This document shows positions 1 through 8,466 of a DNA stretch of 33,412 nt, in pieces; position 1 is the first letter of the stretch; every line of letters starts with the position of its first letter. Source of the DNA: Saccoglossus kowalevskii (Eukaryota > Hemichordata > Enteropneusta > Harrimaniidae). The translations under genes were made by a program, and so were the position numbers. The DNA lies in contig NW_003147274.1 of NCBI RefSeq assembly GCF_000003605.2, forward strand, positions 181,895-215,306. Reading direction: 5' to 3'. The notes below the pieces were generated by a model. That model did no database searches, was not told the origin of the DNA, and was given only the letters and a program-made list of their open reading frames with translations.

Positions 1-86
1 AATAGAATAGAATAGAATAGAATAGAATAGAATAGAATAGAATAGAATAGAATAGAATAGAATAGAATAGAATAGAATAGAATAGA
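1..86. repeat. (AATAG)n pentanucleotide array
   Basis: About 17 uninterrupted AATAG copies run from the first base of the window, so the array continues outside it. Read on the minus strand it is a (CTATT)n tail lying just after an AATAAA signal (89-94), the arrangement seen at the 3' end of some non-LTR retrotransposons. It is therefore annotated as the tail of the adjoining element rather than an independent microsatellite. Confidence 0.95.
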
Positions 87-412
87 GCTTTATTGATTCC
101 GTAAAGAAAATTTTACATTTATTTCTGGTACGTTAAATCAATCAAGCAAAATAAAAATGAACTGTGTGTTGTTTACTAAAGCTGACTAAATAGTGTCTAA
201 GTTCTGATAATATTTCATGTTTCAAAATGTACTACATATACTGTTCCTTTTTATTCCTGTCTTGAAAAATCTGGGTTTATTCGTTTTACCACTTTGAATA
301 TTGTATTTCTATGTTCAATGTATAATTTACAGCCTATAAGATGGTGCATTTCATATTTCACTTCGTTGCAGTGTATACAGTTTTTGTTCGATATATGTGT
401 GTCACCGTCGCC
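1..412 (-). mobile_element. 3' end of a decayed non-LTR retrotransposon (Jockey/CR1-like)
   Basis: Minus-strand bases 412 to 251 read as a 53-residue open tail ending in TAA. It carries a Cys-rich motif, CIHC, then EMHHLIGC and KLYIEHR, which matches the C-x2-C...H-x4-C finger found after the reverse transcriptase domain in many Jockey/CR1-type elements of invertebrates. A 3' UTR-like stretch (250-95), AATAAA (89-94) and the (CTATT)n tail follow in the expected order. In-frame stops appear just upstream of 412, and other frames there also break, so the copy is dead and probably 5'-truncated. No RT catalytic motif is visible. Assignment to a clade is an inference from the finger and tail only. 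Confidence 0.6.
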
Positions 413-1250
413 GGTTTATTTGTTATTTCTGTACATCGGTAATTACGCCCTAGTTTCTAAAACTATCGTATATATATTTATACATGTACTTTCTTGTCAC
501 CAAACTGTGCACGCCATGTAATACGTGTTTTGTTCTCGAAAACTCGGATCAGAGATTCGACCAAATGTTGATGTATTAACAACGGCAATAAGATAAATAG
601 TAGATTTACGCTAGTATAAGAATAGAAAATAATTCATATACAAGTTCGCACGAAAAGTTGCGTTATTTGTGAAGGACAGTCTTGGCAACGCATCGAAGTG
701 TTGAAGACATATGGAAATGCACTTGTAAGGGCGCATTTATGCAAGACGGAGATAGTAAAATAACCTAGAAATTGTTGAAAAGTATTTTAATTTTTTTCAT
801 ATTGTAAGGTGCCGTGATCCCACGGATAAAAGTCAACCTTAAAAAAACAGAATATATACGAAACAGCTTGTTAAAACACGCAACTTTACGATTTACGGCA
901 TTCCACCTAGACAAACGTACAAGAAATATATAATAGCGTTAACAAGTTTATTGTTGCTGTTATTGAAACGAATATAAAGAGAATGAATTGAACCTCATCT
1001 AACTGAGTTAACACATTTTGCATAAGAATCACATGTTTCTCGGTGAATGTGTTTTACTACCGGCGTGTCAATGTTGTCATCCGGGTAGTCAATGGGTCGT
1101 AAACTTGGAATGTGGATTAGCCATAGAAATAGATTGATTACCGTGGTCTGTGGTATGCGTAATGAAACAAAAGAATTTGTAATCACGTTATGTTATTGTA
1201 GTGGGCATTAAAATAACTAAAGTTGCCAGTCAAGCGTCAGACAATTATTT
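413..1250. other. Spacer, nothing recognised
   Basis: AT-rich sequence between the retrotransposon end and the small plus-strand gene. Its left part may be further decayed retrotransposon sequence. I see no coding exon, RNA gene or clear repeat. The promoter of the downstream gene should lie in the right part (roughly 1100-1250), but no convincing TATA box could be fixed. Confidence 0.5.
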
Positions 1251-1348
1251 GAGGTTCCTGTGAATCATACAAGAATCGTCAGAGCTTGCTAAGTGAGTTT
1301 GGAACCACATCGTGACTACTTGCTCGACAGAGCTCTGACAATTAAGTT

Positions 1349-1651
1349 GTAAGTATATTAGTATTCAACACAGTTTTTATCTTTGTAACCCTCTTAGTGT
1401 AAATATCTATGAATTAGTTGATTTTCATGCTTTGATTTAATTTTCGATATTCCTACTCAAAGCTTCTTAACAAATTTGGGGTTTTGTTGGGAGTAAGTGT
1501 TCAATGAAGTTCATAACCCATATACATTCATGGTTTGAGCTTTGTTCTGTAATTTTGTTCGGACCCTCTTGTTTTATTTACAAATTGATTGTACTACAGG
1601 CTGGGGTCTAATAAATGTTACTGATACTAGTTTAATGCTTTTTTATTTTAG
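1349..1651 (+). other. Probable 5' UTR intron of the 1720-2259 gene
   Basis: A strong donor GTAAGT begins at 1349 and a pyrimidine-rich acceptor (TTTTTTATTTTAG) ends at 1651. Together they would remove 303 bases directly upstream of the coding exon, giving a non-coding first exon that ends at 1348. The start of that first exon is not determined. Confidence 0.5.
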
Positions 1652-1719
1652 AAAATCACAAAGATTACCAGACCATCTGACCAATACCACGTACACCAAC
1701 GCTAGTATTTGTCCACACA

Positions 1720-2259
1720 ATGGGATATAAAGAGATCGAAAACGGTCTTCCAATATCCAAGCCAGTATACTCGCGTTTATGGAAGAATAATAACATGGCG
1801 ATGTTCACAGCGCCTACAAAAACGAACTTAGAGTGTCTTTTCGAAGAGGCACGGGCGATGATTTGCATTCGACCTACCGACTTCACTTTTGAGTCTGAAG
1901 TGACCTTTCCCGAAGAAACAGAATTGAACTTAGTGAATTGGATAACCGGGGAGAAACAGTTGGTCTTGGACATGTCACCAAGCAGGGAGTCGCGAATAAA
2001 GCGGCATTCGTTGTCCGACCGTTTGCAATCTGATGTCGGGTCATCGATCTTGGGATGTAAAGCTAGGATCTACCGGCGAAAAAGGAGTAAAGCAGATTTC
2101 ATTCGTATGGACCAAAATAGCTCGGATAGCGAAGAAAATGACGTCGCTACCAAGCATTATGGTGACCTCATAAAGCTGATACATAGAGTGTATAACTCAA
2201 AGAACTTGAAAAATGGTAAACCCAATATGCAACCACCGGTAGCGTGTATGAAAACGTAA
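1720..2259 (+). CDS. Unrecognised 179-residue protein, single coding exon
   Basis: I do not recognise this protein. The ATG at 1720 has a good Kozak context (A at -3, G at +4), and an in-frame TGA lies upstream inside the same exon (near 1678), so the start is well supported. The frame ends in TAA at 2259. The product has no signal peptide or membrane segment. Residues 35-80 look folded, with hydrophobic and acidic residues (TNLECLFEEARAMICIRPTD). A basic patch with a possible basophilic kinase or 14-3-3 site (RIKRHSLSDR) follows, then a nuclear-localisation-like run (YRRKRSKAD), an acidic serine stretch (SSDSEEND) and a short C-terminal helix (DLIKLIHRVY). This pattern fits a small nuclear or signalling regulator, but that is inference. 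Codon content and CpG density look coding compared with the flanks. It is possibly a lineage-restricted gene. Confidence 0.65.
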   Translation: MGYKEIENGLPISKPVYSRLWKNNNMAMFTAPTKTNLECLFEEARAMICIRPTDFTFESEVTFPEETELNLVNWITGEKQLVLDMSPSRESRIKRHSLSDRLQSDVGSSILGCKARIYRRKRSKADFIRMDQNSSDSEENDVATKHYGDLIKLIHRVYNSKNLKNGKPNMQPPVACMKT

Positions 2260-3424
2260 AAGACCGTTGCGTTGCCGTGATAGTCATTGCCAGTATGAAA
2301 TGTCTGACAAAACAATCGAATATCGTACGTGAACGATTTCATAGTATACACCTGTAATGTAATGCAGTTACTAAGATGTTGGAAAAACGTTTTTTTCTTG
2401 TTCAACAAGTAAAGAAATATTACAAAATATATACAAGCGTGTCAAGACGGACGTGGAAAGCTCGCCGATACTGATACGATCAACGGCGGTTCTAGTGTAT
2501 ACTAGTATGTAGATACTTGTAAAGTGTTTCATGGACTCAAACAAGAGCTCGATATTTAGCACGTCGACGCGTGTCCATATTTGGAATGATATACAACCTA
2601 GTTCAAGAGAAGAGGACATGAATTGAACAATCTATCATCGAATCAGCGTGGACACAACTAGTTCTCATTATTTTGTTCATTCATTCATTATTATATGTGT
2701 GAAGGTACGAAGATTCGCAGTGGAATATTCGATACACGCAAGAATTTAATAATAAGTGTTAAGTCGAATTACATATTTCAATCGACGTATACGCGTGCCA
2801 ATTTTTAAACACTGTCAGGTAAAATGTTGAAGAGCGACGTTCTACGACAATGGCATCGCAAATTGTGGGTGGCCCTCCCACATTTCTACTATTCGTAAAA
2901 TAGCGACCTCAAGCGAATAGCCTTTACTTTCATTTTCCCTACAGAGGGCGTAACTGCTGAAAACAATTACGAACAGTTCGTATATGTACATGTAGTTGTT
3001 GGGCGACCCGAAACAATTGTTCTTATTTTTACACTTGTAATTATTTAAAGCTACAATTGCAGTAACCATTTGATTAGTGCCTAAATACATGCAAGAGTAA
3101 TCTTATGAGTTTTTTAAGACGCTCGATTTTCATTGTCAATTTGCCATTGGTTCTTTTTCTACCTCTATTTTCTACTTCTTAACACATCAGTTTATCTGTC
3201 ATTTTAAATAATCCTAAGAAGTCTAGTAAACCACATACTGAATTTATCACTATTCAATCAGAATTTATTTTTGCTAAAGGAATCTTATCTGTTGATGCAT
3301 TATAACAACTTTAGCCGAAAGATGAACAAACTTTTTATCCACCCAGAATTCACTGGGTACCCTGCCCTGCTGGTAGAGGAATGCTGGTTTCCAGTCTTGC
3401 TTATATTGAAAATCTATAACAGTA
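2260..3424. other. Probable 3' UTR and spacer
   Basis: No credible second coding exon is visible. The part nearest the coding exon (2260-2850) keeps more CpG than the surrounding AT-rich DNA and is probably transcribed 3' UTR. The rest is featureless. Confidence 0.35.
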
Positions 3425-3430
3425 AATAAA
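3425..3430 (+). terminator. Candidate polyadenylation signal AATAAA of the 179-aa gene
   Basis: First AATAAA on the + strand after the stop codon at 2259 that I could find, implying a 3' UTR of about 1.2 kb. It sits 12 bases before a TTAA-flanked MITE. It is assigned by position only. Confidence 0.3.
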
Positions 3431-3441
3431 GTTTATCAGTG

Positions 3442-3703
3442 TTAAAGGGAGGCAGTCGTCGCGCTGCACATGTGCGACATTTATGTTGAGAAACATTTTT
3501 TTTCCCACAATCCAATGCGCCCTTCTTATGGAAATCACAAATATGGAGTTTGACCTGCACTAATTACCGCTGGTGACTCATTTGATAACTTCCAAACACG
3601 TCTCAGTCTGTACTTGTTGATCTGTGCAACAAAGTCACCATCTTTGTTTATACGAGACCAATACGTCTTGCGCATGCGTGGCACGACGACTATCGCCCTT
3701 TAA
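3442..3703. mobile_element. TTAA-flanked MITE, copy 1 (262 bp, distinct interior)
   Basis: Begins TTAAAGGGAGGCAGTCGTCG and ends with the inverted counterpart CGACGACTATCGCCCTTTAA. The terminal repeats continue inward with GC-rich matches (TGCACATGTGCG on the left, GCGCATGCGTGGCA on the right). TTAA at both outer ends is the target-site signature of piggyBac-type elements. Its ends resemble those of the elements at 3732-3884 and 18634-18790, but the interior differs. It has no coding capacity, so it would be non-autonomous. Confidence 0.7.
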
Positions 3704-3731
3704 AGTGCAACAATCAAGTGTATTTTCAAAT

Positions 3732-3884
3732 TTAAAGCAGGAGGGTCATCACCTGCGCACACGATGCAGAAATCAATTCCCAAGCGATGATAACACACGC
3801 TAATAACACAAAGGCTCATGGGTATACACTTGTTTGTAAACAATGACATGCCATCTGACGCATGAGATGACCCTCCCACTTTAA
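3732..3884 (-). mobile_element. TTAA-flanked MITE, copy 2 (153 bp)
   Basis: The left end TTAAAGCAGGAGGGTCATCA and the right end, read on the other strand, TTAAAGTGGGAGGGTCATCT form long terminal inverted repeats. The whole element aligns in opposite orientation to the one at 18634-18790, including interior blocks such as TTGTTTACAAACAAG and CCCATGAGC. It lies 28 bases from copy 1, a small cluster. A 75-codon minus-strand frame crossing it is a by-product of the element and not a gene. Confidence 0.85.
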
Positions 3885-4240
3885 TGTATACAAGTTGGAT
3901 TGGAATCATATCAAACATACCCGACATGGTACGACTACAGTTCTAGCATGTGATCAATCAATTATAAATAAAAAAAAAAAACACAGACCACTCATATTTT
4001 TGGTGTAGATTTTCATAAATGAATTCTAAAATATACATCTCAGAGGCACTATCCGATTATTCTGCATTTATTCGACAGAGATAGAAAGACAAACAAAATT
4101 CAAATGGGGTTGCACTGTTCTTCATAAATGGCGGTCTCGTTTGAGCCCCAGTAGAGCACAGGGAGGAGTGTAAAGTGTATATAAAATGATTGAAATGGAA
4201 ATATGACACATGTGGTGGGACTGCAAAACCACTTCGTTGA
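3885..4240. other. Spacer, nothing recognised
   Basis: AT-rich DNA between two transposon relics, with a short poly-A run near 3970. No coding or RNA feature is supported. Confidence 0.4.
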
Positions 4241-4443
4241 TACTGTAAAACCATTTATTTTCACTGACATTTAATTTCAATATTTTGATCATATTTATTG
4301 GGTTTCAAGTTTATAAACTTAGCAGGGAATTAAACATTGAGTTCCATTCTTATTTTACACAGTTAAAGGATTTAATTTAGCAGATTTTACTTATCTGCAA
4401 AAATATCGAAATTAAAACAGTAAATAAATAATGCCTTTACAGT
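4241..4443. mobile_element. MITE with TACTGTAAA termini (203 bp)
   Basis: The left end TACTGTAAAACCATTTATTT and the right end, read on the minus strand, TACTGTAAAGGCATTATTTA form inverted repeats. Similarity continues inward for about 25 more bases (TTTAATTTCAATATTTT against TTTTAATTTCGATATTTTT). There is no coding capacity. A weakly similar single end occurs near 20921. Confidence 0.65.
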
Positions 4444-6209
4444 ACAGTACAGGACAATGTTTTTTGACACACAGCTGTCTGTATTGTATCGGGAATATGA
4501 TAAGGAGTACTATGGAACAACACTGCATGCATGCATGGAGAGCAGGTCCCAGCACATTCCAAACACTGAAGGCTTTTGAAATGTCTTATTATTGGTCACA
4601 TTTTTCATTCATTTGTGATTTCCCATGTGTTTTCATCCAGTTATAAAAACATTTGTAACAATGTAATAATGTATTGTGACATATGTAGCCCACACATTGA
4701 AAAGATCTTAATCTCCCCAGACTAATATAATACCATATTTCATCAACAATTTTAATGACAGATTAAAATAAAATTAATGTGTCATGCATGAAAAAAAAGA
4801 TATAAATACAAGAGCACAAAATATTTTATTACCATGGTTACAGTAAAATATTGGAAATACAGATGGACTGTCAGTCATGCCTATTGAATACTCAAACACA
4901 TGCAATATTGCACTGTACCACCCTGACACCGTCACAAAAACTCCCTTCAAAAAAAAGGCAATACCCAGTACAACATGTGTAATATACAACTTGTGTTGCT
5001 ATGGAAACTGATGACTGATACTAATCATTTGTGAGCATTCATTGTGACTGAAATGAAAGCCATATTTTATTTAAAAGAATGAAGGATTGACTACGGTGAA
5101 CCAAATTGAAGATACACAATCTTGAACAGAGTTCTTGTGAACGAAGTAGTCTAATGTCTGTATGAAATGTTCAGTTTTATGGAAAATTCACAGATTTAAT
5201 TTGAATTCAATGAGAAATCCGATGAGATTGCGAACTACACGGACGTTTATGTAACCTTAGCAAAATGACAGTAGTTAATTTTGTCTTGATCTCATTAAAC
5301 ATTGACAATATGGACAAATTCAAATTATATGATAAATAAAATATATTTAAAAAAGTACAAAAATACATTAAAAATCATAAAATACCTCACCAACAATATT
5401 CATAAATATGGTAACAGTCAAGATATATATAAATACTAAAATCAGAATCGAAACAGGAGATAGAATTACAGTTGATATATACATCATGCAAATGATAGAA
5501 AATTGTATATACATTTCAAGTACAAAAATACCATATACATTCTCAGAAAAGCTAAAATTGATCAAAATGTTTAATTTTTGAAATTGAACAAGGACTGTGT
5601 CTGTGGATGGTATCTTTATTTTTTTTATAAATCTCATCACACAATTATTTAATAATATAAAATTGTAATATTTTCTTTCTTTCTTCATATTTATAATTTT
5701 TCTGATTACTTTTAAAAAATACTTAGATACAAACCTTTAGTACTTTTTTAAATTTTAGGATTATTGGGAATTCAGCAGTTTAATTTCAAAGATAATATTC
5801 CAAAAAAGGATATTTAATAGAGAATGTGAATTGCTCAATGTTATTCATTAGTTTCTGAATTTCTTTTTATACACAATTTTATATCAGTGAAATATATTCG
5901 GAATGTATTTGCAAACAGACTGGTAAACTAATTCAAACAAGATAGCATTTAATTTAATTTAATTTTGCAAAGACACTATTTGGCAGTTCTTTACAGTTCA
6001 CTTTTTCAAGGCCAGATTTATTTTTCCCTACATGTATGTTGGTGAAATAGGTACACATCTCTTGTGGAATTACTTTTTTTTTTTTTTTTCCATGACTGTT
6101 GTTCTAACAGTTCACTGACCTTTCTAAACAATAATTATTTACTCGGAAAAGATCTTGTTAACACATGATCCAAGTGGGGAGTACACATTTTCGCTCACTG
6201 TTTTAAAAA
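4444..6209. other. Intergenic DNA, nothing coding recognised
   Basis: Strongly AT-rich, with homopolymer runs (for example poly-T near 6072). A 106-codon minus-strand frame at 5368-5688 is rich in Ile, Phe and Lys with no family signature and is probably chance. An imperfect palindrome centred on ACCATGGT lies near 4835. Confidence 0.5.
4995..5008. promoter_or_regulatory. X-box-like (RFX) palindrome
   Basis: GTTGCTATGGAAAC (minus strand GTTTCCATAGCAAC) fits the RFX X-box consensus GTNRCC-N(0-3)-RGYAAC except for minor differences. RFX factors drive cilium genes. No gene start is visible next to it and PDZD7 ends about 3.3 kb away, so this is a sequence match without context. Confidence 0.25.
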
Positions 6210-6287
6210 GGCGCAGATGTACCCTGGATTCGAACCAACTATCTCCAGATAATTAGCTGTGTAGATGTAGTGTAACTTGAATGCGCC
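6210..6287 (-). pseudogene. tRNA-derived relic or SINE head
   Basis: The minus strand holds a perfect Pol III B-box, GGTTCGAATCC (6226-6236), in a 78-base unit whose ends can pair as an acceptor-like stem (GGCGCA with TGCGCC). The T-arm stem is imperfect, and no good A-box or anticodon arm can be folded, so it is not a functional tRNA. A tRNA pseudogene or SINE fragment is the likely explanation. Confidence 0.35.
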
Positions 6288-7659
6288 GTGTAGTTCACTA
6301 TGATACGGAAATGAATCAGGTGCAATTTCTATGAGTTATTGGCCCATTGTCCTTTTACACAATGTGATAACATACGGTACAACTTGTGATGTGGTTACAA
6401 AAAACAAACACCTAAGACTCGCAAAATTTGCAGTATTAGTTCTTTAACGGTAACTCTGACACTAACGATAGTTAATGACCTGTTTGGGGTTAAGGTTTTT
6501 AATAGTGAATGTTTACTAGAACCTCAACCAAATTGTGGTTTACCATAGTGAGTGTCTTCATATCACTAACTCATCAGTAATAATGTCAGTTTCAAAAGTA
6601 TTCATCATTTCATTTATGTTAGATTAAAGATTTACAGATTAGGATCAATGGATTACTTAAAGACAGAAGACATATCCATGGTGGAAGAAGAGTTGAACAA
6701 TTCTTACATTAAATACATATATAAAGAGAATTATAATTTACGTTTTGTGAAAAAAAAAATGGAAAATGTTATTGCTAACAATACAGACATACCAGCCAGA
6801 GGCTGATTGTCATTGTTATGTTGGGAGAATATTTTAAATCAACTCAAAGTGACCCAAATTCGATCTCTTTTTAAAAAACACACACATGTTGACAACCTAA
6901 TTCAGACAGGGATGAAGTTTTAAATTCCCTTTGACTGCAAATGTGTTGTTGTTGCCATTTTATGTGTATTTCTATAATTTCTTTATCGTAATTTTTGACC
7001 TGACAGACGTAATTTTGGTAACAGATCTTGATCAAAACATATGAAAAGGTTTATGTTGTTAAAGGAGACAAAATTTCTCAAAGGGTTACCACATTGCCTG
7101 TTGTTGAAGCATCAACGGATATCCAAAATGAATGGAGGAAAAAACAGCACCAGCAGGCATCGTGCTAAAGGCTCTTATTCCGCCGTTCCTACATGTGTGA
7201 TGATGTTTCTAAACCCCAATGTTTACATTTATGTACATACTGAATCTCTTATTATTTTTTCCATTGTTGTTGTGTGTGCATAACTCGTGCTTCACACAAT
7301 GTGAGTAACATGAGCATCTGTTCATATCATATCAGTCTACATTATAGCCATATTGATTTTACATCAGATTTGCATTGCTTACACAGTCCTACATCCAAAC
7401 ATTGTAGTGGAAAGTGGAAAAACATTTACTGTCATCACCATATTGTTCTGAATTCTGAAATTTCACAATGCCGGAAATGAAAATACTTTATCTTAGTGTT
7501 TGTAGTAATGTAATCGTCAAAAGTAAATGCAAGAATATTACTTCTGGCGAGGACACAGAAATAGATTAAATTAGTCTAGTTTCTGATCCACTCGTTCCCC
7601 GTGAATAACTGAGTTCTGTTACAGTAATCATAGTCGTCATTTTGCTACGGCCACCAGAA
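6288..7659. other. Intergenic DNA, nothing coding recognised
   Basis: AT-rich spacer downstream of PDZD7. Two short plus-strand open frames (7041-7480) lack any recognisable feature. Weak inverted similarity between about 7425 (AAACATTTACTGTCATCACC) and about 8085 suggests that the fold-back at 7660-8057 may extend further out. Confidence 0.4.
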
Positions 7660-8057
7660 CAGCAACATTGCCAGCTAAGATGCTGACTAGTTTGCGAAGC
7701 ATTCTTGGAGATCGTTACATGATTAGAACTGGTTATCAGTATTTCAAACTAATTTTAAGAGGGTGCACTACTTTACAAGCATTATGACACATAAGAAACA
7801 CACCATCGACCGTGTCAGTACATATATTTTGTTTGGATAACTTTCCCATTTATTATATAGAAATTTATACGATTGAATGAAATAAATTGAAAGGCAATTG
7901 TGTCATGATATTCTATTTATATTCAACGTGTTCGAGTCCCCCAATATTAGTTTGACGACTCCTGCTAAGGTTGCTTTGAACCTACTTGTTTTAATCGCGT
8001 AACGATCTCCAGGCAGGCATAGCAAACCAGTCAGCAACTTAGCTGGCAATGTTGCTG
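7660..8057. mobile_element. Fold-back element or inverted repeat pair
   Basis: Two 59-base arms, 7660-7718 and 7999-8057, are inverted copies. Both contain CAGCAACATTGCCAGCTAAG at one end and GGAGATCGTTAC at the other. About 280 bases separate them, and fainter inverted similarity continues beyond both arms. This fits a fold-back or MITE-type element. It lies in the presumed 3' UTR and flank of PDZD7, so a transcript through it could form a long hairpin. Confidence 0.7.
7849..7854 (-). terminator. Candidate PDZD7 polyadenylation signal (AATAAA)
   Basis: TTTATT on the + strand reads AATAAA on the minus strand, about 475 bases after the PDZD7 stop codon. It falls between the two arms of the fold-back repeat. 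It was chosen by position and no nearer canonical signal was seen. Confidence 0.35.
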
Positions 8058-8328
8058 TTTTGTTGTTAGGAACACTATGGCGGTGTCAGTAAATGTTTGT
8101 AGCATTACTACATACATACTCATTGTCGTATAACGAGGCATGGCTGTGATGCATATGTAAATGAAGTGTATGCATATGTAAATGAGGTGTATCGAACATA
8201 TTTATACATAGTAGCAAAACTGGTTACCAAGTATAGACTTCAGAATGGTACTTATACATGTATGTTGTCAATATCACTGAAAAACACATTATTCTCATCA
8301 AAGCTTTCATTTTTATGATACATCTTCA

Positions 8329-8466
8329 TCAACTGGTTGGCATGACGACCATCTCCATGACACTCTTTGTTTTATTGTTATATGCTCGTCTGATGATATC
8401 AACCGCCTGAGGATGGGTTTTTTCTCGTAAGGATATACCATCTACTGACACTACCTCATAACCAGC
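8329..8466 (-). CDS. PDZD7: PDZD7 last exon: end of PDZ3 and stop
   Basis: Encodes [32 protein letters not shown] and [10 protein letters not shown], then TGA at 8329-8331. The alpha-2 helix with RRAY matches vertebrate PDZD7. Translation stops right after the last strand, so the proline-rich tail of vertebrate PDZD7 is absent. Acceptor TTATTGTAG. Confidence 0.97.
   Translation of the reverse strand, partial: AGYEVVSVDGISLREKTHPQAVDIIRRAYNNKTKSVMEMVVMPTS

Noticed and set aside
294-521. 75-codon plus-strand frame
   Set aside because: It is antisense to the retrotransposon C-terminal remnant, which has a recognisable Cys/His motif on the minus strand.
5368-5688. 106-codon minus-strand frame resembling a membrane protein
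   Set aside because: Very AT-rich region where Ile, Phe, Lys and Asn codons dominate; no conserved motif or supporting splice or poly-A signals.
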